Shown: one piece after another, positions 1 to 6,910 of the stretch
Numbering within the stretch: position 1 is the first letter of the stretch
Layout: each line of letters opens with the position of its first letter
Source of the DNA: JBDRNO01 sp043811005
GTDB lineage: Bacteria; Bacteroidota; Bacteroidia; NORP154
Length of the DNA: 8,928 nt
Direction of reading: 5' to 3'
Assembly (NCBI GenBank): GCA_043811005.1
Contig: JBDRNO010000235.1
Coordinates: forward strand, 1-8,928
The notes under the pieces: generated by a model
Databases searched by the model: none
Seen by the model: the letters and a program-made list of their open reading frames with translations, nothing else
Told to the model about the DNA's origin: nothing
Translations under genes and position numbers: made by a program

Positions 1-158
1 TGGTTCCGGGTTGTTGGTTTTTTTACTCAAAATAATAATCATTACATACCACCCAGCACCCAGTAAACAGTACCCAGCAACATTATATTATTTATCCAAA
101 ACTCAATTCTATACTATTTCGTTTTTTAATTAATTAACAAAGTTATGTTATAATCATC
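1..158. repeat. Intergenic repeat element (copy A) and aroC leader
   Basis: No gene is visible here. Positions 1-17 are rich in TGG/TTG units, then come a T-run and an AT-rich core (about 20-48), then repeated ACCCAGCA-like units (50-83). The outer parts are loosely inverted relative to each other. The core AATAATAATCATTACA at 31-46 matches the minus strand of 6774-6789 at 14 of 16 positions, and the T-run and flanking CCAG/CTGG units also correspond, so this is one of two copies of the same element in opposite orientation. Positions 90-158 are AT-rich leader before aroC. No convincing Bacteroidota promoter (TTG, then TAnnTTTG) or Shine-Dalgarno sequence could be pinned down. Confidence 0.6.
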
Positions 159-1379
159 ATGCCAGGCAACACATTCGGACACATCTTCCGCTTAACCACT
201 TTTGGCGAATCACATGGAAAAGCCATTGGAGGCATCATTGACGGCTGCCCTGCCGGGCTGGAAATTGATATTGATCTCATTCAAAAAGAATTGGACAGGA
301 GAAAACCCGGTCAATCCGGAATAACAAGCCAGAGAAAAGAGAGCGATAAGGTAGAGTTCCTATCCGGTATTTTTGAAGGAAAAACAACAGGAACTCCAAT
401 TGGATTCATGGTACGTAATGAAGACACAAAACCAGGGGATTACGAACATTTGAAAGACAAGTTCCGTCCTTCCCATGCCGATTATACTTACCATGCAAAA
501 TACGGACACAGGGATCACAGGGGAGGCGGAAGGACATCGGCAAGAGAAACCGTATCAAGAGTTGTTGCCGGTGCTGTTGCCAGGATGATATTGAAGCGAT
601 TTGATATTAATATCTATGCATATACTTCACAGGTAGGCGATATTAAGTTAGACAAATATTATAATGATCTTGATCTGACAAGGATAGATGATAATATTAT
701 CCGCTGCCCTGATAAAGAGACCGCTGAAAAGATGATGAAACTGACAGAACAGGTAAAAAAAGAAGGTGATACAATTGGAGGTGTTGTAACGGGTGTTGTT
801 CAAAATGTTCCTGCCGGATTGGGAGAGCCGGTGTTTGATAAATTACATGCTGATCTTGGGAAGGCGATGCTGAGCATCCCGGCAGTAAAGGGATTTGAAT
901 ATGGCTCTGGTTTTGAGGGGGCTAAGATGAAGGGATCGGAGCATAATGACAGCATGAACATCTCCCCTTCTTCTTCTTCTTCGCTCAGGATGCGAGGGGA
1001 GGCCTACCCCCGGCCCCTCCCGAAAGGAGGGGAGACCCTCAGCACTGGCTCACAAGACCTACCGCACGAAAAATATTCCAAATCTAGTGGAGAGGGCAAT
1101 TCAAAGCTGAAGGTCTCCTTTAAAACAAACTATTCAGGCGGTATCCAAGGTGGAATATCCAACGGGGAAGATATCTATTTCAGGGTTGCGTTTAAGCCGG
1201 TTTCAACAATTATGAAAAGACAAATGACAGTGAATACCAAAGGAGAAGAAGTTGAGATTGAAGGAACAGGCAGGCACGATCCGTGTGTGATGCCGAGAGC
1301 GGTACCTGTTGTTGAGGCAATGGCGGCTTTAGTCATAGTGGATCATTTTATGAGAAACAAAACTGTAAAGCTGATATAA
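159..1379 (+). CDS. aroC: Chorismate synthase with an internal insertion
   Basis: Converts 5-enolpyruvylshikimate-3-phosphate to chorismate using reduced FMN, the last step of the shikimate pathway, in the cytosol. Family motifs are clear: GNTFGHIFRLTTFGESHG at residues 3-20 with the conserved His19, RPSHAD at 103-108 with the second active-site His106, GHRDHRGGGRTSARET at 116-131, SGGIQGGISNG at 326-336, and GRHDPCVMPRAVPVVEA at 371-387. The start fits the family, since the glycine-rich N-terminus begins right after Met. The protein has 406 residues, against about 355-365 usual. The excess lies between GSEHND (259-264) and TNYSGG (323-328), where the linker is 58 residues instead of about 12-14. 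The extra segment is Ser-, Pro- and Gly-rich, low in complexity, and encoded by a GC-rich repeat (see separate entry). The frame is kept and every catalytic motif remains, so I infer a functional enzyme. It is separated from the next gene by a repeat-containing spacer and is probably transcribed alone. Confidence 0.97.
   Translation: MPGNTFGHIFRLTTFGESHGKAIGGIIDGCPAGLEIDIDLIQKELDRRKPGQSGITSQRKESDKVEFLSGIFEGKTTGTPIGFMVRNEDTKPGDYEHLKDKFRPSHADYTYHAKYGHRDHRGGGRTSARETVSRVVAGAVARMILKRFDINIYAYTSQVGDIKLDKYYNDLDLTRIDDNIIRCPDKETAEKMMKLTEQVKKEGDTIGGVVTGVVQNVPAGLGEPVFDKLHADLGKAMLSIPAVKGFEYGSGFEGAKMKGSEHNDSMNISPSSSSSLRMRGEAYPRPLPKGGETLSTGSQDLPHEKYSKSSGEGNSKLKVSFKTNYSGGIQGGISNGEDIYFRVAFKPVSTIMKRQMTVNTKGEEVEIEGTGRHDPCVMPRAVPVVEAMAALVIVDHFMRNKTVKLI
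957..1115 (+). repeat. In-frame palindromic repeat insert within aroC
   Basis: This stretch encodes the extra aroC residues, about 267-319. It starts with a TTC/CTT run giving five serines, then has CTCCCC (962-967) complementary to GGGGAG (996-1001), then a hairpin with CCCCTCC (1014-1020) pairing with GGAGGGG (1026-1032) around a CGAAA loop. It is visibly richer in G and C than the surrounding gene. The CCCCCGGCCCCTCCC...GGAGGGG pattern resembles dispersed repeats I associate with intergenic DNA of Bacteroidota; that is recollection, not a search. The borders are approximate, because they are set by comparison with the usual chorismate synthase loop length. No target-site duplication is obvious. 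Confidence 0.65.
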
Positions 1380-1390
1380 TTCTAAATTCA

Positions 1391-1471
1391 TCATTCAAAT
1401 GTTCGATGTTCATTATTTTGAATTTCGAATATTGAACATCTGAATATCGAATGTTGAACTATTTAACTTAA
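1391..1471. repeat. AT-rich TCGAATnTTGAAC repeat cluster
   Basis: The aroC-porP spacer holds two direct copies of TCGAATrTTGAAC, at 1425-1437 and 1447-1459 (12 of 13 identical, 22 bases apart). An approximate inverted relative, TTCAAATGTTCGA, lies at 1394-1406, so the segment can fold imperfectly. A related block occurs at about 6728-6750, and a looser relative lies in the hairpin at 8823-8885. The function is unknown. The cluster may act as a weak transcription end or merely be a dispersed repeat. No classical terminator with a T-tract follows aroC. Confidence 0.5.
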
Positions 1472-1492
1472 CCATACAACCATATAAAATAA

Positions 1493-2431
1493 ATGAAACG
1501 CCTTATCTTCCTTCTTTTACCTCTTTTTTCCTTTTTAACCACATCAGCCCAAACTGATACAATACCGCTATCACCTCAGCAATTTGGAAATAGTGTTCTA
1601 ACCAACTTATGGGAAAATCCTGCTTATTCAGGCGCTGAACAAAGGCATAATATAAATTTGAATTACCAGAAAAGGTGGCCCTGGGTACCACAAACAAAAA
1701 GATATCTTATTTCTTATGATCTGGCATTGGGCAAAAACAAAAGATTGGGACTGGGAATATACTATTCTCATTATCTTGCAGGGGCAACAACAAAAAAATC
1801 ATTTAATATTTCAGGTTCTTATAAATTTCTCATAAACAAAAAACACAAACTGCGATTAGGGTCATCTATTTCCTACTTGATTAAATCTGTGAATTTTAGA
1901 TCATTGACATACGAAGATATGATTGATCCGTGCTATGGATTCTCTTATGGTACAGAAGAAACGCAGGTCACCAGTACTTCAGGAAATTTAGAGGTTGGCT
2001 CTGGTATCTGGTACACTATATATAATTATTATCTTGGTTTATCTGTGCTTCATATTAATCAACCTAAAAATGGAATTATAGTATGGGATCAAAGTAGATT
2101 GCCAAGGGATTATTACATCACCAGCGGTTACGATTTTAAAATCAGCGATTATTTTAGCATTTTACCTTCATTCCTTTTGAAAAAATCTTACGGCTATTTT
2201 ACTATTAGTCCAAGCGTACTATGCATTTTTAGAAAAAATTACATTGTGGGTTTTATATTTAAAGACCTTAATACAATCTGTATAAATACTGGGGTATTAT
2301 TCCTGAAAAAATTTCGGTTTATGATAACGTATGGAGTGCCAGCACATGAACATTTAAGGCAAATTAGTGAAATAGGATATATAGAATATAGCTTACGGTT
2401 TCAATTTGGTAAAAGTGTAAAAAATGAATAG
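1493..2431 (+). CDS. PorP/SprF family type IX secretion outer-membrane protein
   Basis: A 312-residue protein with a Sec signal peptide (basic MKR, hydrophobic core 4-16, likely cleavage after TSA at residue 19) followed by a repetitive, aromatic-rich beta-strand pattern typical of an outer-membrane barrel. The PorP/SprF signature is seen near the N-terminus: FGNSVLTNLWENPAYSGAEQRHNINLNYQKRWPW at about 31-64 contains the NPAYSG and R-x-W elements, followed by alternating strands such as LGLGIYYSH and FNISGSYKF. In this family, PorP is a T9SS component, and SprF-like paralogues in flavobacteria are needed to export particular proteins with type-B C-terminal domains. The next gene overlaps this one by 8 bases and encodes a protein with such a domain, so a dedicated helper role is inferred. 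A core PorP role is less likely because no other T9SS gene is nearby. The length is normal for the family. No Shine-Dalgarno sequence is present. Confidence 0.85.
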   Translation: MKRLIFLLLPLFSFLTTSAQTDTIPLSPQQFGNSVLTNLWENPAYSGAEQRHNINLNYQKRWPWVPQTKRYLISYDLALGKNKRLGLGIYYSHYLAGATTKKSFNISGSYKFLINKKHKLRLGSSISYLIKSVNFRSLTYEDMIDPCYGFSYGTEETQVTSTSGNLEVGSGIWYTIYNYYLGLSVLHINQPKNGIIVWDQSRLPRDYYITSGYDFKISDYFSILPSFLLKKSYGYFTISPSVLCIFRKNYIVGFIFKDLNTICINTGVLFLKKFRFMITYGVPAHEHLRQISEIGYIEYSLRFQFGKSVKNE

Positions 2432-3068
2432 ATCATACATAAAGAAGAACATTTTGTTATTATTAATTCTGCTTGCTTGTTCTTATGGATGCAGGAAAGA
2501 GGAGATCACTTGCACACCGGTTGATAATGTCCCTGATACAACTTATGTTTCCGCCTCCGATCAGGAAAAAGTATGTGTTTTTGACAATAAGTTTATTTTG
2601 ATTGATGCTTATGTTGATAGCGCTTTATCATACATGTGGTCACCAACAGGAGATACAACTTCTTCAATAGTCATTTCCATAGCAGATACATTTGCTACTG
2701 CCGAAATTATATACGCTGTTGAAGTAACTACACCAACAACTAGTTTCTCATGGTCAACCACTGCTTCTTTTTCTTATTGTTGTTGCATGATTATCCCAAA
2801 TTCTTTCACTCCTAACCTTGATGGCAAAAATGACACATGGATTCCTCTAGGTATAGGAATTGGTTGTTTTTACATGGAAGTAAGAAATGAAGATGGAATA
2901 TTGGTCTATTCAACAGATGATATAAACGAGCCATGGGATGGAAGAATAAATGGAAGTGAAGACATTGGGCCGTGTGGTCTTTATTTCTATTATGTTTATG
3001 TCGAAATGGGTTCTCAAATGGATCGTAATAAAAGTGAATCTTACGGATACGTGGAATTGATCAAATAA
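2424..3068 (+). CDS. Small putative lipoprotein with gliding-motility/type-B T9SS C-terminal domain
   Basis: A 214-residue secreted protein. Residues 1-18 form a lipoprotein-type signal (basic MNRSYIKK, then a leucine-rich core). The lipidated cysteine would be Cys19 (LLAC) or Cys23 (SYGC, followed by RKEE). Residues about 45-118 resemble an Ig/PKD-like beta-sandwich, with a YMWSPTGDTTSSI segment (70-82) of the kind seen in cell-surface proteins of this phylum. Residues about 123-214 match the gliding-motility-associated (CHU_C/type-B) C-terminal domain: IPNSFTPNLDGKNDTW, then VRNEDGILVYST, EPWDGRINGS, and GLYFYYVYVE near the end. Such domains direct type IX export and surface attachment. The ATG lies inside the last codons of the PorP/SprF gene (ATGAATAG), implying coupled translation. 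The protein is much smaller than typical type-B cargo (adhesins often exceed 1000 residues), and combining a lipobox with this domain is odd. A Cys triplet occurs at 119-121. Confidence 0.8.
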   Translation: MNRSYIKKNILLLLILLACSYGCRKEEITCTPVDNVPDTTYVSASDQEKVCVFDNKFILIDAYVDSALSYMWSPTGDTTSSIVISIADTFATAEIIYAVEVTTPTTSFSWSTTASFSYCCCMIIPNSFTPNLDGKNDTWIPLGIGIGCFYMEVRNEDGILVYSTDDINEPWDGRINGSEDIGPCGLYFYYVYVEMGSQMDRNKSESYGYVELIK

Positions 3069-3084
3069 TTTAGAGATATTACAA

Positions 3085-4620
3085 ATGAGAAAGATCAAAT
3101 CACATTGGCTGATTATAATATCGATGGGTTTAGCGGTTATTACCGGACTGATTATCCAGAGATCAACAGAAGTAGAAACGTATACCGGGATAACCGGAGA
3201 ATGGGATGAAGATGCATTTATTGTAACCGGTATTGAACCATCATCACCGGCAGCTAAATCAAAGCTCAAGACCGGTGACAGGATAGTGGAAGTAATTGTT
3301 AATAAGGGACTTCATGATGAGAGGTCCTATTTGTTATCCTCTGAGCAAACGATAAGAGAGATCACACCACTCTTACCCTATGGTGTTGTTGCCCGGCTAA
3401 AAACAATGAAAGGCAGGGAGGTTGCCGTTACCGTTGGGATGACAAATGATTGTCAGCGTGCAATGTTTCTCTCTCCATTTAAATTTGTAGCTGATATATT
3501 TATTCGCCTTTTAAAGATGCTTATAGTACCGATGATAATATTTTCGATAACCACCGGTATTACCAATATTGGTGACCTGGGACGATTAGGTAAAATGGGG
3601 ATCAAAACCATTGGATATTACATGCTAACCAGTGTTATTGCAGCAGCTACAGGTCTGATACTTGTAAATCTGTTCAAGCCCGGTATAGGCGCCGGCCTGG
3701 GACTTCCTCCTGTTGGAGCTGAAGTATTCAGCAAGCAAATGGGCTTCATGGATATTTTTATAAGAATGATACCTGAAAACATTTTCGGAGCATTTTCTTT
3801 TAATGGCAATATGCTGCAGGTTATCTTTTTCTGTATTATTATGGGTTTTGCTATACTTCAGCTTCCCGAAAAGCCCGGAAGTATATTAATAAATTTTTTT
3901 GAAGCCGGATTCCAGATGATGATGAAACTTGCCGGTTTTATTCTTAAACTTATACCATACGGTGTGTTTGCTTTGATCGTTAAGGTGGTGGTTACAACAG
4001 GTTTTGGAGCTTTCAAACCGTTACTGATGTTCATGTTTGTTGTGACCATTGCCCTTTCTTTTCACATGTTTATATCACTTCCCACTTTGGTTTATCTGCT
4101 ATCAAAATACAATCCATTTGTGTGGATGAAAAAAATGTCTACCGTCCTGTTGACAGCGCTCAGCACCTCTTCATCTTCAGTAACTTTACCTGTAACACTC
4201 GAAGTTGTCGAAAAGAAAGGAGGTGTAAGCAATAAGGTGTCTTCTTTTGTTTTACCCCTGGGAAGTACTATCAACATGGATGGCACGGCATTGTATGAAT
4301 GCATTGGAGTAATATTTTTAGCCCAGTATTACAGCAGTACCGGTGATTTTCAATTAACGTTTGCAAACCAGGTATACATTATTATTGCAGCAGTAATGGC
4401 AAGTATTGGTGCTGCCGGTATTCCATCGGCTGGATTGATAATGATGCTCACTATCCTTTCCGCCCTTGGTCTGCCCGTTGAAGGTGCGGCAATTCTTTTG
4501 GCAATTGACAGGCCACTGGATATGTATCGCACTGCTGTAAATGTTTTCAGCGATACATGCGGAACATTGGTCATTGCCAAATCAGAGGGTGAAGTTTTAG
4601 ATAACGACAGTGAAGGATAA
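3085..4620 (+). CDS. Dicarboxylate/acidic amino acid:cation symporter with PDZ-like domain
   Basis: A 511-residue inner-membrane secondary transporter of the SLC1/DAACS (GltP/DctA-like) family, taking up acidic amino acids or C4-dicarboxylates with Na+ or H+. TM1 is at about 7-25. The family core then resumes at about 130 and contains the HP1 serine-rich motif SSSSVTLP (362-369), NMDGTALY in TM7 (397-404), the HP2 tip around ASIGAAGIPSAG (439-450) and the TM8 motif DRPLDMYRTAVNVFSD (475-490). By alignment with GltPh, Asp475, Asp479, Arg482, Asn486 and Asp490 are all kept. Arg482 corresponds to the arginine that binds the substrate side-chain carboxylate, favouring acidic substrates. Unusually, about 95-100 residues between TM1 and TM2 hold a PDZ-like domain (about 45-117) with IEPSSPAAKSKLKTGDRIVEV at 50-70. 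Family topology places it outside the cytoplasmic membrane. Typical members have about 400-440 residues. The gene is 16 bases after the previous one and 15 before the next, suggesting an operon. Confidence 0.93.
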   Translation: MRKIKSHWLIIISMGLAVITGLIIQRSTEVETYTGITGEWDEDAFIVTGIEPSSPAAKSKLKTGDRIVEVIVNKGLHDERSYLLSSEQTIREITPLLPYGVVARLKTMKGREVAVTVGMTNDCQRAMFLSPFKFVADIFIRLLKMLIVPMIIFSITTGITNIGDLGRLGKMGIKTIGYYMLTSVIAAATGLILVNLFKPGIGAGLGLPPVGAEVFSKQMGFMDIFIRMIPENIFGAFSFNGNMLQVIFFCIIMGFAILQLPEKPGSILINFFEAGFQMMMKLAGFILKLIPYGVFALIVKVVVTTGFGAFKPLLMFMFVVTIALSFHMFISLPTLVYLLSKYNPFVWMKKMSTVLLTALSTSSSSVTLPVTLEVVEKKGGVSNKVSSFVLPLGSTINMDGTALYECIGVIFLAQYYSSTGDFQLTFANQVYIIIAAVMASIGAAGIPSAGLIMMLTILSALGLPVEGAAILLAIDRPLDMYRTAVNVFSDTCGTLVIAKSEGEVLDNDSEG

Positions 4621-4635
4621 CTAAATTAAGTTTTT

Positions 4636-6612
4636 ATGTTTCGGAGTATACAAAAGCATTTTCATCATCCAATCCTTCTTATAAAGCGGCTTGGTATCTT
4701 ACTTCTTCTGTTCACATTGTGCAGAGGGCTGTTCTTGCTGTTCAATACAACATTTTTCCATGGTGTTTCTTTAGCAGATTTTATAATGATCTTCCTGCAT
4801 GGCATCCGTTTTGACATATCTGCTATTATTTATTTCAATATCCTGTTTATTATACTTCACCTGATCCCTTTACCTCAAAGAGGCCTGCCTTTATATCAAA
4901 AAATACTGAAAATCCTGTTTTATTTAACAAATACAATTGCATTATTTGCTAACTGTGCTGACATGGAATATTTCAGATATAATTTCAAACGCTCAACGGC
5001 AGATGTATTTACTCTCATGGGACTGGGGGATGATCTTTTTAACGTACTTCCTCAATACATAAAGGATTTTTGGCATGTGGGTTTAATATTGCTTTTATTG
5101 ATATTGATTGCTGAAATATTATACAGGAAAGTCAAAGTGAGGGACGAGGGACGAGGGGCAAGGAAGGATGAATGGAGGAAAGTTATTGTTGGAAGCGTGC
5201 TGTTCATAGTGCTCTTAGGTTTATTTATTATCGGGGCAAGGGGTGGTTTGCAGCTTAAACCAATAGGCATAATAACTGCCGGGCAATATACGGCAGCGCG
5301 AAATATCCCTTTAGTGCTTAATACACCTTTTGCGGTTATTAATACTTTGGGAAAGCATGAACTTATAGAAGTTGAATATTTCACAGACCAGGAGTTAAAC
5401 GGCATTTATTCTCCTTATCACACTCAATTTACCGCCCAGCAGTCACGCGGGTCAAATATTAACATTGTCATAATCATCCTCGAAAGTTTTTCCAATGAGT
5501 ATATAGGAAGGTTGAACGGTGGCAGAATAAGCTATACACCATTTTTGGATTCTTTAATAGGAAATAGCCTGGTTTTCAATAATTGCTTTGCCAACGGAAA
5601 AACATCCATTGAAGCCATACCTGCTGTTGTAGCAGGACTGCCTACTTTGATGAACAATCCATATATAACATCTTTTTATGCGGGTAATGATATTAACAGC
5701 TTAGCCAGTATCTTAAAACAAAGAGGTTATCAAACCTCATTTTTCCATGGGGGAAATAACGGCACTATGGGCTTTGATGCTTTTGCCAAAACAGCCGGAT
5801 TTGAACATTATTATGGGAGAAATGAATATAACAACGATAAGGATTACGATGAAGAATGGGGAATATTTGACGAGGAATTCTTTCAATTTTTTGCCGGCAA
5901 CCTAAACAATACCCAACAACCGTTTTTCAGTTGTCTCTTTTCCTTAACCTCTCATCATCCTTATTTTATCCCAAAAAGATATGAAGGTAAATTCAAAGAA
6001 GGGGAATTAAAAATTCACAAATGTATCAGCTATACCGATTATGCATTGAGGCAATTTTTCAAAACTGCATCCGGGATGCCATGGTTCGGTAATACGCTAT
6101 TTGTAATAACTGCTGATCATACTGCAGGCGCTTGCTTGCCTTTTTATAAAAACAGGGCAGGGATATACGCTATCCCCCTGATCTTTTATAAACCCAAACT
6201 TAGCCAGGGAATGTATTATAGCAATATGAAAGGTGTAAACAAAAAAACGGTTCAACAAGCAGATATTATGCCTTCAGTGCTCGATTATTTGAATTATAAA
6301 ATCCCTTTTCTCGCATTCGGTGAAAGCGTTTTTGATTCAACCGCGCAGGGATCTGCTGTTAATTTTTTGAATGGCGTTTATCAAATAATTGAAGGATATC
6401 ATATACTGCTCTTTGACGGAGAAGAATGTACTGGATTGTATAATTTTAAAAATGATGTTTTTCTTCAAAATAATTTACTTTTGTCCAAACAAATGACCTC
6501 AACCGGAAATGAAACTACTGACGGATTAAAAAAACGGTTGGAGCGTAAGATAAAAGCAGTTATTCAAAGTTATAATCACAGGTTAATTAACAATAAACTT
6601 ACTGTAAAATAG
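4636..6612 (+). CDS. LtaS-like membrane phosphotransferase (sulfatase/alkaline phosphatase superfamily)
   Basis: A 658-residue protein with five predicted membrane segments (about 18-37, 50-76, 88-107, 146-165, 183-201) and a large C-terminal domain that should be periplasmic, the architecture of lipoteichoic acid synthase and related phosphoglycerol or phosphoethanolamine transferases. Catalytic motifs are present: NIVIIILESFSNEYIG with metal-ligand Glu283, NGKTSIEAIPAV with the nucleophile Thr323, EEWGIFDEEFF (406-416), LTSHHPYF with His440/His441, and ITADHTAG with Asp494/His495. In LtaS these residues bind Mn2+ and carry the glycerol-phosphate intermediate. A Gram-negative Bacteroidota cell has no classical lipoteichoic acid, so the acceptor may be a periplasmic glycan, lipid or surface polymer; the real substrate cannot be read from sequence. 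The cytoplasmic loop between segments 4 and 5 contains a short repeat-derived insert (RDEGRGARKDE). It probably belongs to the preceding operon, and a lipid kinase gene follows the repeat-rich spacer. Confidence 0.88.
   Translation: MFRSIQKHFHHPILLIKRLGILLLLFTLCRGLFLLFNTTFFHGVSLADFIMIFLHGIRFDISAIIYFNILFIILHLIPLPQRGLPLYQKILKILFYLTNTIALFANCADMEYFRYNFKRSTADVFTLMGLGDDLFNVLPQYIKDFWHVGLILLLLILIAEILYRKVKVRDEGRGARKDEWRKVIVGSVLFIVLLGLFIIGARGGLQLKPIGIITAGQYTAARNIPLVLNTPFAVINTLGKHELIEVEYFTDQELNGIYSPYHTQFTAQQSRGSNINIVIIILESFSNEYIGRLNGGRISYTPFLDSLIGNSLVFNNCFANGKTSIEAIPAVVAGLPTLMNNPYITSFYAGNDINSLASILKQRGYQTSFFHGGNNGTMGFDAFAKTAGFEHYYGRNEYNNDKDYDEEWGIFDEEFFQFFAGNLNNTQQPFFSCLFSLTSHHPYFIPKRYEGKFKEGELKIHKCISYTDYALRQFFKTASGMPWFGNTLFVITADHTAGACLPFYKNRAGIYAIPLIFYKPKLSQGMYYSNMKGVNKKTVQQADIMPSVLDYLNYKIPFLAFGESVFDSTAQGSAVNFLNGVYQIIEGYHILLFDGEECTGLYNFKNDVFLQNNLLLSKQMTSTGNETTDGLKKRLERKIKAVIQSYNHRLINNKLTVK
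5138..5163 (+). repeat. Short GGGACGA tandem repeat within the LtaS-like gene
   Basis: GGGACGAGGGACGAGGGG at 5141-5158 is about two and a half units of a 7-base GGGACGA repeat, followed by CAAGG. It encodes the charged segment RDEGRGARKDE between membrane segments 4 and 5 (residues 169-179), on the predicted cytoplasmic side. It is G-rich and unlike the AT-rich codons around it. The 7-base period means each change of three units keeps the frame, while single-unit slippage would shift it. Confidence 0.5.
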
Positions 6613-6910
6613 CATAATTTCTTAAAATGCAAATAAGAAAATAAAAAATGATGCAGTTGCTGGTTGCTGGCTGCTGGTTGCCATGCCTACGCTTCGCTTC
6701 GGCAGGTAAACTGGATAATGGATGTTAGATATTAAATGTTGAATAGTTAATTTGTTATGAGTTGCTGGTTGCTTGTAGTGATTACTATTGTAAATTCGCA
6801 CAAAAAAAAACCAGAAACCAGTGACCAGAAGCTGATTATTAAATACAAAAAGATGAATTTCAATATAAATCCGCCAGCTGGCGGACATTGAAATTCCGAT
6901 ACAAAAAATA
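6613..6910. repeat. Repeat-laden intergenic region (copy B and other repeats)
   Basis: No coding potential is convincing here. From left to right: a weak AT-rich stem just after the upstream stop (TTTCTTA at 6618-6624 with TAAGAAA at 6634-6640); GTTGCTGGTTGCTGG-type units at 6656-6682; a GC-rich CCTACGCTTCGCTTCGGCAGG block at 6686-6706; an AT-rich block at 6720-6750 similar to the TCGAATnTTGAAC cluster near 1442-1466; and element copy B at about 6757-6836. In copy B, GTTGCTGGTTGC is followed by a core at 6774-6789, then an A-run, then CCAGAAACCAGTGACCAG. Its minus strand matches the element at 1-83. A further palindrome sits at 6855-6896 (separate entry). Confidence 0.6.
6855..6896. repeat. 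Nested palindrome immediately upstream of the lipid kinase
   Basis: The outer arms GAATTTCAAT (6855-6864) and ATTGAAATTC (6887-6896) are perfect inverted repeats. Inside them lies the perfect 16-base palindrome TCCGCCAGCTGGCGGA (6870-6885). Only five bases on the left and one on the right separate inner from outer parts, so a long stem could form in DNA or RNA. It ends 14 bases before the TTG start at 6911. It could be a terminator-like structure for the upstream unit, a translational control element, or a small mobile palindrome. There is no T-tract after it, so a classical intrinsic terminator is unlikely. Confidence 0.7.

Noticed and set aside
957..1115. A frameshift or sequencing error in aroC
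   Set aside because: The frame is the same before and after the insert and all downstream motifs are intact, so an in-frame insertion explains it better.
2910..3269. Minus-strand reading frame of 119 codons
   Set aside because: It overlaps the end of the type-B domain gene and the start of the symporter, both strongly supported on the + strand.
5052..5405. Minus-strand reading frame of 117 codons
   Set aside because: It lies wholly within the LtaS-like gene, whose motifs fix the + strand frame.
6613..6645. Intrinsic terminator after the LtaS-like gene
   Set aside because: The stem is only seven AT-rich pairs with no T-tract, too weak to call.
6656..6836. A CRISPR array from the repeated CTGG/CCAG units
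   Set aside because: The units are short, degenerate and not separated by uniform unique spacers, and no cas gene is nearby.
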